Part shown: piece after piece, positions 16,212-27,345 of the stretch | Layout of the letters: each line of letters begins with the position of its first letter | Position numbering within the stretch: the first letter of the stretch is position 1 | Assembly (NCBI GenBank): GCA_934203105.1 | Contig: CAKPYQ010000001.1 | Location: forward strand, 1-64,000 | Reading direction: 5' to 3' | DNA from: an uncultured Alphaproteobacteria bacterium | Lineage (GTDB): Bacteria; Pseudomonadota; Alphaproteobacteria; CAAHEQ01; UBA3637 | DNA length: 64,000 nucleotides | Position numbers and translations under genes: made by a program | The notes under the pieces: model-generated | Databases searched by the model: none | Told to the model about the DNA's origin: nothing | What the model saw: only the letters and a program-made list of their open reading frames with translations

Positions 16212-17564
16212 TTATATTTGACACGTTTGATTTTTTGGCAAGTGACGCAAGAACCACACAAACAAAGCGACGGCCATCACGGTTGTAAACATATCGGCCA
16301 ACGGTTGTGCATAAATAAAGCCCGTAAATCCATACAACGCATTCAAAATAAACAACATCGGCAAAAAGAATAATGCTTGCCGCACCAAAACCAAAATAAA
16401 TGCGCTGACGGCTTTGCCGGTCGCCTGAAAGGTCATCGAAATTAAAAAATGAACGCCGAACAAAGGCATCGACCACACAAACGGCCGCATCATTGCCATT
16501 CCTTTTGCAATAACATCGTCGTTTTTCAAAAATTGATTGAGCAAATCTGCGCCCCAGAAATAAAACACAATTCCCATCGAAACACCGATTGCCGTTGCAA
16601 AACCCAAAGCAAACAAAAATGCCGACTTTAATCGATCAAAGTGTCGCGCGCCGAAATTATAACCGGCAAAAGGCTGATACCCCTGCGCTATACCCATAAT
16701 CAAAAACAACGCGATTGCGACCAAACGCATCACAATCCCGTTTGCCGCCATCACATTTTCACCATAGCTGATTGCCAAATTGTTGGTAATAATATGTGAC
16801 GCGCTCATAATAAAAGAGTTCATCGCCGCCGGGAACCCAATTGCTAACATTTCAAAAATCATCTGTTTATCCGGACGGAACAACGAAAAACGCAAGCTTA
16901 AAATCGTTCGGGAATACTTAAAATAAAGCAAATAATAAAGAACACCGCAACAATTACCGATAATCGTTGCCCAAGCAGCGCCGGCAATCCCCCACATAAA
17001 AACCAAAATAAACAAATAATCCAATACCATATTGACACCGGTACCGACCAAAATGCCGATCATAGCTTGTTTGGTAGCACCCTCTGACCGGATCAATCCG
17101 GCCAAAACGATTTGCAGGATTTGTATAAAGCTGAACATCACCAAAATCGCCATATATTCTTTTGCCGGTTGTCGCGTTGCCGGTGATGTTCCTAGCAATG
17201 ACAATATCGGCTCCATCACAAAGTACGCAGCCACCGCCACAACAAATCCCAAAATAATCGAACAATAAAACGCCGTCGAACAAGTCTTTTGTGCTTCCAG
17301 CTCTTTTTTTTCGCCCAACATACGCGAAATATAAGATGCTCCGCCAAAAGCAAAAATATTACCAACAGCCTGAATCAACATCGCAAAAGGCATAACCAAA
17401 GAAATAGCCGCCACCAAATTAGGATCACCCAACCGACTGACAAAATAAGTATCCGTCAAACCGTAAATAATTTGAACCAACATCGCCAAAACCGACGGAA
17501 TAGCCAACAAAATAATTGCGCGTCCGACCGGTGCTGTTTCCATTAAGTCAATATTCTTTTGCAT
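16212..17564 (-). CDS. MATE-family multidrug/sodium antiporter
   Basis: The 450-residue protein with about twelve membrane segments belongs to the DinF/NorM-like MATE family. The N-terminal half has a PSVLAMLVQIIYGLTDTYFV first segment with Asp, and the second half repeats the fold from residue ~230. MATE proteins export cationic compounds in exchange for Na+ or H+. The start is the ATG at 17564, behind an AAGGA box; an earlier in-frame codon would add a non-conserved leader. It is divergent from the gene at 17704. Confidence 0.9.
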   Translation of the reverse strand: MQKNIDLMETAPVGRAIILLAIPSVLAMLVQIIYGLTDTYFVSRLGDPNLVAAISLVMPFAMLIQAVGNIFAFGGASYISRMLGEKKELEAQKTCSTAFYCSIILGFVVAVAAYFVMEPILSLLGTSPATRQPAKEYMAILVMFSFIQILQIVLAGLIRSEGATKQAMIGILVGTGVNMVLDYLFILVFMWGIAGAAWATIIGNCCGVLYYLLYFKYSRTILSLRFSLFRPDKQMIFEMLAIGFPAAMNSFIMSASHIITNNLAISYGENVMAANGIVMRLVAIALFLIMGIAQGYQPFAGYNFGARHFDRLKSAFLFALGFATAIGVSMGIVFYFWGADLLNQFLKNDDVIAKGMAMMRPFVWSMPLFGVHFLISMTFQATGKAVSAFILVLVRQALFFLPMLFILNALYGFTGFIYAQPLADMFTTVMAVALFVWFLRHLPKNQTCQI

Positions 17565-17634
17565 TTGGTTTCCTTCTTTTGAAAAGCTAGCTTTTTTTGT
17601 TTTAAAACACAAGTTTTATTTTTTTCGAAAAAAC

Positions 17635-17663
17635 TTGACAATTTTGTTTTTAAAGCGTATAAT
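17635..17663 (+). promoter_or_regulatory. Consensus sigma-70 promoter
   Basis: TTGACA (17635-17640) and TATAAT (17658-17663) at exactly 17 bp, 40 bases before the ATG of the unknown gene at 17704. Confidence 0.85.
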
Positions 17664-17703
17664 AAAGATATTATTTTTGGTAGAACATTCAAAGGAAAAA
17701 CAA

Positions 17704-18285
17704 ATGGAAGACACTCAAAATAAAGCATCTTCACCGGTTAAATTATCGTGGAAAATAAAACGCGCATATTATAAGGTTGATCAAGCTTTAAACACAATCG
17801 GCACCGCATTGCACCCGCATCGCATCCGTCGTTTTTTGCGCCGGACGGTTTTGCCGTCATACATTGGCTTTGGTTTGTTTATGAAAGATGCCGCCGACTA
17901 CGAAAAAAAAGGCACATTGTACATTCCGCCGAAAGAAAAGAATATTTACGTTCATAAATTGGTCGTCGACACCTTGCCCAAATTAAAACAAAATGTTTTA
18001 TGGAAAACGCTTTATAATAACTTGTTGCAAGCATATGCAATGGACATTTATCATTTGCCGTCTGTTTCGATCAAGAAAAAGCACGAAACGTTGTCGGACT
18101 TGGCAGACAACCCCAAATATGCACGCTTATGCAAAACGGTTGCGGCCCTGACAAAAGCCGTTAACAAGAAAAGAATTCAAAGCCCGCCCATTTTACCGGT
18201 ACAGGCCCAAATTCATAGCACACCGCACATTACCCGCGTCAAACACCAAGTGTTTATCAAAAACACCGAGCACGCCCGCGATTAA
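17704..18285 (+). CDS. Unknown basic protein
   Basis: This is a 193-residue protein of unrecognised family. It is strongly basic and helical, with an N-terminal KIKRAYYKVDQALN helix, an HPHRIRRFLRRTVLP segment (about 40-54), one moderately hydrophobic patch (SYIGFGLFM) and a His/Pro-rich end. There is no signal peptide. The ATG at 17704 is chosen because AAAGGA lies 7 bases upstream and a consensus promoter sits 40 bases before it. It converges on the CDGSH gene, overlapping its last four bases. Confidence 0.65.
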   Translation: MEDTQNKASSPVKLSWKIKRAYYKVDQALNTIGTALHPHRIRRFLRRTVLPSYIGFGLFMKDAADYEKKGTLYIPPKEKNIYVHKLVVDTLPKLKQNVLWKTLYNNLLQAYAMDIYHLPSVSIKKKHETLSDLADNPKYARLCKTVAALTKAVNKKRIQSPPILPVQAQIHSTPHITRVKHQVFIKNTEHARD

Positions 18286-19028
18286 GTTCTGTTTTTCTTT
18301 GGTGCGCGCCGTTGTCTGGGCTTTGGTTGTTGCAACCCGTCGTCAAAATGAATAGACGCATGCGTCCCGTCACAAAACGGTTTATTCGATGATTTGCCAC
18401 AACGGCATAAAGTTTGCCGGTTACGCACTTCATACGCTTTGCCGTTTGCATCAACGACTTTGATTTTACCTTTTACATACAAAGGCCCGCTTGCTTGAAT
18501 AGCCGGATCTTGCAAAATCCCGATAGATTGGGTTAAAGGCGGTTCTAACATTTCGCCGCTTTGATTATCGACCATCATCAAACGACCGGCCGGACAATGG
18601 TGCGCTTCGTGCAAAGCCAACTTATCGGACAAAGCGTCCCCGTTTTGCACCAAGTTCCACACTTGCCCGAACGCATCACAAAAACGTGCGAAAGCGCAGT
18701 AAAGCTCGCTATCCAGCAAAGTATAATTGGGCCCTTCGTATTTTTCCACGTTTTCCAAAATCGATGTGTGCGGAGCCGTTTCCGTCCCGTCAAAACCTTG
18801 TGTATGCGACCCGTCGCAATAAGGTTTATTTTTGGATTTACCACACCGACACAACGCCGTCGGATTTTCTTTTGCCGGATAAAAATTACCATCGACATAT
18901 TCCCAAGAATTACCTTGTTCATTGGGTTCTATGATTTCTTCTTTGATTTCCGGTTGTCCGAAAACTAGATAAGGGCCGTCCTTGGTGACTTTGATATAAA
19001 TTTCGGTCGGGACTTTATTGTTTGCCAT
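18282..19028 (-). CDS. Double CDGSH iron-sulfur protein
   Basis: The 248-residue protein has two CDGSH 2Fe-2S motifs: CxC-x8-CDGSH at Cys60, Cys62, Cys71, His75 and CxC-x8-CDGTH at Cys208, Cys210, Cys219, His223. Between them is a domain with Cys111, Cys117 and Cys145 in ARFCDAF and HHCPAGRL, likely another metal site. CDGSH proteins hold redox-active 2Fe-2S clusters with three Cys and one His and are linked to iron and redox balance. The neighbours rubrerythrin and hydrolase, same strand, fit an oxidative stress context. Intact in all ligands. Confidence 0.9.
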   Translation of the reverse strand: MANNKVPTEIYIKVTKDGPYLVFGQPEIKEEIIEPNEQGNSWEYVDGNFYPAKENPTALCRCGKSKNKPYCDGSHTQGFDGTETAPHTSILENVEKYEGPNYTLLDSELYCAFARFCDAFGQVWNLVQNGDALSDKLALHEAHHCPAGRLMMVDNQSGEMLEPPLTQSIGILQDPAIQASGPLYVKGKIKVVDANGKAYEVRNRQTLCRCGKSSNKPFCDGTHASIHFDDGLQQPKPRQRRAPKKNRT

Positions 19029-19131
19029 TTTGATGTAATCTCCTTAAAAAAAATGTTATAAAATCGTCCCATTCCCTGACAATAAACTTAATCATTGATG
19101 CCCAAAACAACAACCTGAACCAAAGCAGATA

Positions 19132-19170
19132 TAAAAAAGCCCCGCAGCAATGGCAGGGCTTTAAAAAAAA
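19132..19170 (-). terminator. Terminator downstream of rubrerythrin gene
   Basis: On the minus strand AAAGCCCTGC pairs imperfectly with GCGGGGCTTT and is followed by a T-run, 25 bases past the rubrerythrin stop. Confidence 0.65.
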
Positions 19171-19191
19171 CAAATCAATCAAGCAACTTTT

Positions 19192-19731
19192 TTAAAAATT
19201 GTCATTGACCATAAAGAAATAAGATTGCGGGTGAGCGCATACCGGACAAACTTGCGGTGCACTTTCGCCAACGTGAATATGGCCACAGTTTGCACATTCC
19301 CACATCACGATAGAGCCTTTTTTAAATACTTCGCCCTTTTGAACATTCGCAAGCAATTTGCGATAGCGTTCTTCGTGACGTTTTTCGATCATTGCCACCA
19401 TTTCCATTTGAGCTGCAATCTTTGTAAAGCCTTCTTCTTTGGCTTCGGCAGCCATTTTGGCATACATATCTGTCCATTCAAAGTTTTCGCCATCAGCGGC
19501 GTCCGCCAAGTTGATTTCAGTTGTCGGTACTTCGCCGTCATGCAAAGCCTTAAACCACAACTTTGCGTGTTCTTTTTCGTTATTGGCTGTTGCTTCGAAC
19601 AAATCCGCGATCTGGTTAAAGCCTTCTTTGCGGGCTTTTCCGGCATAATAAGTGTATTTATTACGCGCTTGCGACTCGCCTGCAAAAGCAATTTGCAAAT
19701 TCTTTTCTGTTTTGGATCCTTTTAATTCCAT
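19192..19731 (-). CDS. Rubrerythrin (peroxide reductase)
   Basis: The 179-residue protein has a ferritin-like diiron domain (about 1-140) with Glu-rich helices ([41 protein letters not shown]) and a C-terminal rubredoxin domain with two CxxC pairs (ECANCG and VCPVCA). Rubrerythrins reduce hydrogen peroxide in anaerobes and microaerophiles using electrons through the rubredoxin site. A GGAG-type box precedes the ATG. The gene lies 34 bases after the hydrolase and upstream of the CDGSH gene. It suggests a low-oxygen lifestyle. Confidence 0.95.
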   Translation of the reverse strand: MELKGSKTEKNLQIAFAGESQARNKYTYYAGKARKEGFNQIADLFEATANNEKEHAKLWFKALHDGEVPTTEINLADAADGENFEWTDMYAKMAAEAKEEGFTKIAAQMEMVAMIEKRHEERYRKLLANVQKGEVFKKGSIVMWECANCGHIHVGESAPQVCPVCAHPQSYFFMVNDNF

Positions 19732-19765
19732 TTTAATCTCCTGTTTTTTTTAAAATAAGTTAAAG

Positions 19766-20449
19766 TTATGAGGCGGGCGTTTTCTTTTTCTTAACCTGCT
19801 TTTTGCGCGGTGCCAACAAAGGCGGCACATGCGTCAACAACGCATCAAAAACGCTTTTCAATTGGCCGGTATACAGATGATCCGCCTGTGGCAACATCAC
19901 ATAATCCACTTGGACTTTACGATAAGAATCCAATCGTTCAGCCATAGCCGCCACGGCCGGTTCAGATACCAACGTATCGGCTCCGCCTTGGATAATCACG
20001 CCGGAGGCAGGACACGGCGTCAAATACGAAAAATCGCATACATCGGCCGGCGGAGATACCGCAACAAAGCCGTTAATATCCGGCCGGCGCATCAGCACGG
20101 AAAGCCCGACCAAAGCACCGTAAGAATATCCCGCAATCCATGTATGTGTGGCTTCCGGATTCATATTTTTCAACCAATCCAAAGCCGTTAAAGTATCGGC
20201 TAATTCTGTTTCGGGTTCGCCGTCAAAAATGCCCTGCGATTTACCGACGCCGCGAAAATTAAACCGTAATACGGAAAATCCCATTTTAACAAAAGCTTGA
20301 AAAACCGTATACACAACCTTATTGTTCATCGATCCGCCCAATTGAGGATTCGGGTGCAAAACCAACACAACCGGCGAATCCGGTTTTTCACCTTGCTGAT
20401 ATACGCCTTCGATACGTCCGGCAGGACCGGTAAAAAATACTTCTGTCAT
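19766..20449 (-). CDS. Alpha/beta hydrolase
   Basis: The 227-residue protein has the nucleophile elbow GYSYG, an oxyanion HPNP segment near residues 32-35, the late acid in GGADTLV and the His in ADHLY, completing a Ser-Asp-His triad. It resembles the short-chain hydrolase group with the NFRGVGKSQG motif. The substrate is unknown. The C-terminus is a Lys-rich tail. The start is the ATG at 20449 with AAAAGGA upstream rather than an earlier in-frame codon. Confidence 0.85.
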   Translation of the reverse strand: MTEVFFTGPAGRIEGVYQQGEKPDSPVVLVLHPNPQLGGSMNNKVVYTVFQAFVKMGFSVLRFNFRGVGKSQGIFDGEPETELADTLTALDWLKNMNPEATHTWIAGYSYGALVGLSVLMRRPDINGFVAVSPPADVCDFSYLTPCPASGVIIQGGADTLVSEPAVAAMAERLDSYRKVQVDYVMLPQADHLYTGQLKSVFDALLTHVPPLLAPRKKQVKKKKTPAS

Positions 20450-20536
20450 TTTATTTTCCTTTTCTTGTGACGGCTCTATCATAACACACAAAGGGGGATA
20501 AAAATCAAGAAAAAAATTTCATTTATCCAAAAATAT

Positions 20537-20565
20537 TTGATTTTATGGTGTTTTTATGCTATATT
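20537..20565 (+). promoter_or_regulatory. Sigma-70 type promoter
   Basis: TTGATT (20537-20542) and TATATT (20560-20565) with a 17-bp spacer, 39 bases before the ATG at 20605. Confidence 0.65.
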
Positions 20566-20604
20566 AATCGGGTTAGATGTCTTTATAATCCAAAGGAGTT
20601 TTCA

Positions 20605-21555
20605 ATGTACGGAGCCGTATTTTTTGTTACTGCATTGGCTGCACGCGAAAAAGAGCAAGCCCAAAAGGCACGCCAATTTGCGAACCAAGCGGATCAAGAT
20701 AAACATTTTTACTTTTTAAATCGCTTGGGCGCTTTAAAGTCCGACGATGACTTTATCCGTTTTTATCGTGCGCTATTAAATGGCAAAGAGCAAATCTGTA
20801 CCAAAAACAAATTTGGAAAATACCAAAATACGCCCATTCTTTTAACGGACTTTTTTGCGCATTTATCGTGCGTCCAAACACCACAAGAAACCGCCGATAT
20901 GATCACTCAAAAAAGCTTATTAAAAGAAACCGTTACTTTTGGCGGAATATGGAATTATCCGGATCAAATTCGGCCCAAAAGCTCAATATCTACATTTTTC
21001 GATTGCGTGCGCGATTTGCGCCAAAGAGCCGGCAGCAATTTAGGTTTATTTATCGAACGATCCTTTAAAAAGGATTTTACGGACATTGTCAAAGCGATCA
21101 CGCCCGTTCAAAAAGAGCCGCGTTGCGCATTCAATAACCCGCCCTCTTTTTTAAAAATGTATCCGGACAATCTTGAAATAAAGGATTTATTGCATGGCAT
21201 CGATCGCGTTTCTTATCCGACCGTTCGTGCGGCGTTAAAAGAATCTTTGATAAAGCATCACGCGGATTTTCCCGCCGAATTGATTGCTTTAAACGAGCAA
21301 AAAACGGCCGATATTTACTTTGACTTTTTGGCCAAAGATACCCCCAAAAAAACAATGAATGAATTTAAACAACACGTTTTAAAACTGGCCCAAACGGACG
21401 CGATCAAGGACCGCTTAATCCCACCGTGTCCGGCCGTTAAAGTCAATTCTTTTTTGGGAATGTTCAAAACACCGTTTATTGACAAAACGCGGCGCTATGA
21501 ATGCCCCATTTTCAAGCATTCTTTGCAAAACGCCCGACAAAAAACAAAAGAATAA
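20605..21555 (+). CDS. Unknown 316-residue protein
   Basis: The family is not recognised. The start is the ATG at 20605, which has a strong AAAGGAG box. A short hydrophobic N-terminus (YGAVFFVTALAA) is too weak to call a signal peptide. The rest looks helical and basic, with five scattered cysteines and no catalytic motif I can name. The gene ends 20 bases before the promoter of tRNA-Met. Codon use resembles its neighbours, so transfer is not suggested. Confidence 0.65.
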   Translation: MYGAVFFVTALAAREKEQAQKARQFANQADQDKHFYFLNRLGALKSDDDFIRFYRALLNGKEQICTKNKFGKYQNTPILLTDFFAHLSCVQTPQETADMITQKSLLKETVTFGGIWNYPDQIRPKSSISTFFDCVRDLRQRAGSNLGLFIERSFKKDFTDIVKAITPVQKEPRCAFNNPPSFLKMYPDNLEIKDLLHGIDRVSYPTVRAALKESLIKHHADFPAELIALNEQKTADIYFDFLAKDTPKKTMNEFKQHVLKLAQTDAIKDRLIPPCPAVKVNSFLGMFKTPFIDKTRRYECPIFKHSLQNARQKTKE

Positions 21556-21576
21556 TAAAGTTTTTTTAAAAAATGG

Positions 21577-21605
21577 TTGACAAGGGCTTTAAAATCCGTT
21601 ATAAG
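21577..21605 (+). promoter_or_regulatory. Promoter of tRNA-Met
   Basis: TTGACA (21577-21582) and TATAAG (21600-21605) with 17-bp spacing, 17 bases before the mature tRNA. Confidence 0.8.
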
Positions 21606-21622
21606 AGTAAAGTCTTTGAAAT

Positions 21623-21699
21623 GGCAAAGTAGCTCAGGTGGCTAGAGCAGCGGAATCATAATCCGCGTGTCGGGGGTTCGAATCCCTCCTTTGCTACCA
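21623..21699 (+). tRNA. tRNA-Met (CAT), elongator
   Basis: This 77-nt cloverleaf includes encoded CCA. The acceptor GGCAAAG pairs with CTTTGCT (terminal G-U), the D arm is AGCTCAGGTGGCTAGAGC-like, the anticodon arm GCGGA-ATCATAA-TCCGC gives CAT, and the T arm is GGGGG/TCCCT-type with TTCGAAT. The anticodon and T arm match the alphaproteobacterial elongator Met tRNA. A lysidine-modified tRNA-Ile2 also reads CAT and cannot be fully excluded from sequence alone. Confidence 0.93.
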
Positions 21700-21704
21700 G
21701 TTTT

Positions 21705-21733
21705 AAAACCGATCCTTTTTAGGGTCGGTTTTT
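21705..21733 (+). terminator. Terminator of tRNA-Met
   Basis: AACCGATCC pairs with GGGTCGGTT (one G-U) around a T-rich loop, followed by TTT, six bases after the tRNA. Confidence 0.75.
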
Positions 21734-21960
21734 CGTTACTTTAAAGCGTACTTTATTTAAGGTTCTGCACGTTATCGCCTGCATTCGCAATAACTGGATA
21801 TAGGTTTACAGGACAACTTATAAATATGCGGTGCGGGAGGCTTATTGCCCCCCCCCCAAAAAAAAAACGAATCGAGTCTTTTTAAACTTACCGACTTTGT
21901 CCAAAACCAGTCGCAACACACGCTTTAAGTCGTTGAAAAGCCTGATTTTCTGCGGTTAAA
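21734..21960. other. Gene-free stretch with a C10A10 homopolymer junction
   Basis: I see no gene. The only notable item is a run of ten C directly followed by ten A (21848-21867). Such a tract is prone to slippage in replication and to sequencing error. It lies about 120 bases upstream of the promoter of the lipoprotein pair. Confidence 0.4.
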
Positions 21961-21967
21961 ATTTTTG

Positions 21968-21996
21968 TTTACTTTTTTCAAAAAATGTGATATAAT
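21968..21996 (+). promoter_or_regulatory. Promoter of lipoprotein pair
   Basis: TTTACT (21968-21973) and TATAAT (21991-21996) with 17-bp spacing. The transcript would have an untranslated leader of about 95 bases, A-rich. Confidence 0.65.
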
Positions 21997-22097
21997 GATT
22001 TTATTAAAAGGAAAAAGGGTGGAAAAAACAAATTGAACAACACACTGTTTTCTAAATAGATAAAAAAAAACAAAATAATAAAGGGAAACAAAACAGA

Positions 22098-22556
22098 ATG
22101 GAAAAAAATATTAAAAAAGCATTTCGTCGTACGTTAATGGCGTTCGCGACATTGGGTTCGTTGTTTGCGGCAAGCGGTTGCACATCAACCGTTCGCGTGG
22201 CTGATAATTTCAAAGCGCCGGCTCCGTCGCAAGCGGTTTCGAATGTTTATTCTTTAAATATTGCGCCGATCACACCGGTTGTCACAACTCCTGTTGTCAG
22301 CGCGCCTGTTGTTACAGCTCCGGTAATTGCTGCACCGGCATACGGACCGGTCTTTATGGGACCGATGCCCGGCGGTTGGGGTGGACCTCGTGGTCCGCGT
22401 GGTCCGCGTGGCGGTCATTATGGCCCCGGTGGCATGGGTCCGGGCGGTGGCTCCGGTAGTTGGAGAGGTGGCCCCAACATAAACCCGACAGCCGGAACGC
22501 ATTTAGGCAATACAGTTGATGGCTTGACCGGCTATTACAGAGAATATCAACGCTAA
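22098..22556 (+). CDS. Pro/Val- and Gly-rich lipoprotein with collagen-like repeats
   Basis: The 152-residue product has a lipoprotein signal with lipobox ASGC (Cys28). Then comes a Val/Pro/Ala repeat region (TPVV, APVV, APVI; about 57-80) and a Gly/Pro/Arg region with GPRGPRGPRGG and GPGG repeats (about 90-120) recalling collagen-like triplets. No enzymatic motif is seen. An AAAGGGA box precedes the ATG. The next gene encodes a protein of the same design 20 bases on. Likely an outer membrane or surface lipoprotein of unknown role. Confidence 0.75.
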   Translation: MEKNIKKAFRRTLMAFATLGSLFAASGCTSTVRVADNFKAPAPSQAVSNVYSLNIAPITPVVTTPVVSAPVVTAPVIAAPAYGPVFMGPMPGGWGGPRGPRGPRGGHYGPGGMGPGGGSGSWRGGPNINPTAGTHLGNTVDGLTGYYREYQR

Positions 22557-22576
22557 TTTTTAAGGAGAGAAAAAAA

Positions 22577-22951
22577 ATGAAGAAAAACACAAAACAATTA
22601 ACAAAAATGTTGGCCGGTTTTTTGGCTTTGGCCTCATTAACGGGTTGCACAACTCACTATGTCAACGAAAAAGGTGAAATCATCGCCACATCGAACAATT
22701 ACAACGAAGTTGCAAACGTATTGACTGCAACCGGCAACCTGTTACAAGGTGCTGCTGCGGGTGCTGCTGCGGCTGCCGACATTGTTCACGAAGCACGCAG
22801 TCCTCACCATGGTCGTCACGGTGGTTGGTATGGTCCGCGCGGCGGATATTATGCCCCGGCACCTGCTCCGGTCATTGTAACGCCACCGGCAATTATTCGT
22901 CAACCGGTTATTGTTCCGCCGACAGTTATTCCGGGCAGAGTTTATTACTAA
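22577..22951 (+). CDS. His/Gly/Pro-rich lipoprotein, paralog-like to its neighbour
   Basis: The 124-residue product has a lipoprotein signal with lipobox LTGC (Cys24). An Ala/Gly-rich helix (QGAAAGAAAAADIVHEA) leads to a His-Gly-Arg segment and a Pro/Val/Ile-rich end ending in tyrosines. The His cluster (SPHHGRHGGW) could bind metal, which is only a guess. A TAAGGAGAG box precedes the ATG. It shares the promoter with the preceding gene and is closed by a terminator. Confidence 0.75.
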   Translation: MKKNTKQLTKMLAGFLALASLTGCTTHYVNEKGEIIATSNNYNEVANVLTATGNLLQGAAAGAAAAADIVHEARSPHHGRHGGWYGPRGGYYAPAPAPVIVTPPAIIRQPVIVPPTVIPGRVYY

Positions 22952-22970
22952 TCCGAACAATCGATTTTAT

Positions 22971-23001
22971 AAAAAGCCCCTGTTTTTATGGGGCTTTTTT
23001 T
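22971..23001 (+). terminator. Terminator of lipoprotein pair
   Basis: AAAAAGCCCC pairs with GGGGCTTTTT, followed by more T, 20 bases past the stop. Confidence 0.9.
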
Positions 23002-23065
23002 GTATTTATACCATTTTAAAGGCTTTGTTATAGCGTCAATACCCTGCTTTAATTTCAAAAAAAGC

Positions 23066-23094
23066 TTGAAACAACAAAAAAGATTCGCTAATAT
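23066..23094 (+). promoter_or_regulatory. Promoter of mltG
   Basis: TTGAAA (23066-23071) and TAATAT (23089-23094) with a 17-bp spacer, 25 bases before the ATG. Confidence 0.65.
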
Positions 23095-23119
23095 GCCGGT
23101 ATAGAAAAAAGGATTTTAT

Positions 23120-24322
23120 ATGATCAGAAAGTCATTCTTTGTTTATGTATTGTTGATGTTTTTAACTGTCGGTTTGATTGGCAGCAGCTTTTTTTCAACC
23201 TATGAATTTTTCTTATCCGAAGGCCCTTTGCCGGCCCGCAAAGAAGTGATGATTGAAAAAGGCCAACCGCTGAAAAAAATAGCTCTTTACTTGCATGAAC
23301 AAGGCGTGATTGACAGCCCCGCCATTTTTACTTTGGGCGTCCGCGTCAGCCAAAAAGCCAATGCTTTAAAAGCCGGTGAATACTCTATTCCAGCCCGGGC
23401 CAGCGCCAAAATGGTTATGGACATTTTAACGGGCGGTCAAACATTCATTCGCCGGATCACGATACAGGAAGGTTTAACGTCTTATCAAATTGTCGAACTG
23501 TTGAACAAGACGCAAAGTTTAAGCGGCGAAGTCACTCAAATGCCCGAAAACGGGACATTGTTGCCGGAAACATACTATTATTCGGCCGGCGATACAAAAG
23601 ACCAACTGATCAAACGTATGCAAAACGCGATGGATCGAACGATTAACGAATTGTGGGAAAAACGCGATCCGAATTTATTGCTCAAAAGCAAAAAAGACGT
23701 CATTATTTTGGCTTCTATCATTGAAAAAGAAACCTCTGTAAACTCTGAACGCGCGCATATTGCATCGGTCTTTTTAAACCGGTTAGAGCGAAAAATGCGT
23801 TTACAATCCGATCCGACGGTCATATTTGGATTAACCAATGGTACCGGCATTTTCAAACGTAAATTATGGTCCAATGATTTAAAGAAAAAACACCCGTACA
23901 ACACTTATATTATTTACGGATTACCGCCTGCACCCATTTCAAATCCGGGGGCTGCGTCAATCGCCGCCGTATTGCAACCGATGCAAACAAAAGATTTATA
24001 CTTTGTTGCCGACGGAACGGGCGGACATGCCTTTGCTCCGACCTATGCCGAACATCAAGAAAACGTCAACGAATGGCGGCAAATCAAACGCAATCGCTCG
24101 TTCCCAAAGTTAAAGCGCCCCGCTGCAAAAGCCGCGCCAAACACGCAAGCGGCAAAGCCAACACCGGCCACGACAAGCGTTGCACCAAATACGAAAACAA
24201 AAGCAAATGCGGATACAAACACAAGTACACAACCGGAGCCGAAAATAAGCACGCCGGCAAAAACAAATGACCAACCAACGGCGCCTATACCGCCTACACC
24301 ACCACAAAGACCGGAAAAATAA
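23120..24322 (+). CDS. mltG: Endolytic murein transglycosylase MltG
   Basis: MltG is an inner-membrane lytic transglycosylase that cuts nascent glycan strands and so sets their length. The 400-residue product has an N-terminal membrane segment (about 7-28), a LysM-like subdomain, and the YceG domain with catalytic Glu202 in ASIIEKET, then DPTVIFGL and NTYIIYGLPPAPISNPG. After residue ~335 a Pro/Thr/Lys/Ala-rich tail of about 65 residues is extra compared with the usual ~340-residue protein. An AAAGGA box precedes the ATG. It converges on atpC with a 5-base gap. Confidence 0.95.
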   Translation: MIRKSFFVYVLLMFLTVGLIGSSFFSTYEFFLSEGPLPARKEVMIEKGQPLKKIALYLHEQGVIDSPAIFTLGVRVSQKANALKAGEYSIPARASAKMVMDILTGGQTFIRRITIQEGLTSYQIVELLNKTQSLSGEVTQMPENGTLLPETYYYSAGDTKDQLIKRMQNAMDRTINELWEKRDPNLLLKSKKDVIILASIIEKETSVNSERAHIASVFLNRLERKMRLQSDPTVIFGLTNGTGIFKRKLWSNDLKKKHPYNTYIIYGLPPAPISNPGAASIAAVLQPMQTKDLYFVADGTGGHAFAPTYAEHQENVNEWRQIKRNRSFPKLKRPAAKAAPNTQAAKPTPATTSVAPNTKTKANADTNTSTQPEPKISTPAKTNDQPTAPIPPTPPQRPEK

Positions 24323-24327
24323 CGCGG

Positions 24328-24768
24328 TTAATCAAATGATGGCGGCGTCAACAAAGACGGTTTATTTTCCAACATTTTTAAAAAGTTAATGCGCTCTTGC
24401 GCCTGTTTTAACAAAGCCTCCGAATGGATTTTCTCCATTTCGCTTTCCAACATCAAGCGCCGTTCGTGAATTTCAGATTTATTGACATCATCGGCTTTAA
24501 CACCCCACGCCAAAACCGAACAAATGTTACGGCGAATTTCGGCAACGCCGCCCGATATATAATACGCGACTGGTCGTCGGCCGCGATTATATACCCACAT
24601 CAATCCGGCCACCGTCGAAACAAACAAAGGCGCTCGATTAAGCAAAATCATCGTATCACCGGCGCACGTCGGCAGTAATATCTTATCGGCGACATCGTCC
24701 AAAACGGATTTGGTCGGCGATATAATATGCACATTCATTTTTCCGTCAATTTTTAATGTTTCCGGCAT
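24328..24768 (-). CDS. atpC: F1 ATP synthase epsilon subunit
   Basis: The 146-residue protein has the epsilon N-terminal beta-sandwich: a V/I-rich first strand with the ISPTKSVLDDVADKI stretch, MILLNRAPLFVST in place of the usual GH-A-P-LLT segment, and ISGGVAEIRRN in place of the usual GGFAEV. A helical C-terminal part follows. Epsilon binds gamma in the central stalk and can inhibit hydrolysis. It is the last gene of the F1 operon, 5 bases after atpD. The sequence is more divergent than a typical epsilon. Confidence 0.85.
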   Translation of the reverse strand: MPETLKIDGKMNVHIISPTKSVLDDVADKILLPTCAGDTMILLNRAPLFVSTVAGLMWVYNRGRRPVAYYISGGVAEIRRNICSVLAWGVKADDVNKSEIHERRLMLESEMEKIHSEALLKQAQERINFLKMLENKPSLLTPPSFD

Positions 24769-24773
24769 GGTGT

Positions 24774-27341
<2,568 letters not shown>

Positions 27342-27345
<4 letters not shown>

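Noticed and set aside
24055..24307. Overlapping frames on both strands over the mltG tail
   Set aside because: They are shadows of the Pro/Thr/Lys-rich tail of MltG.
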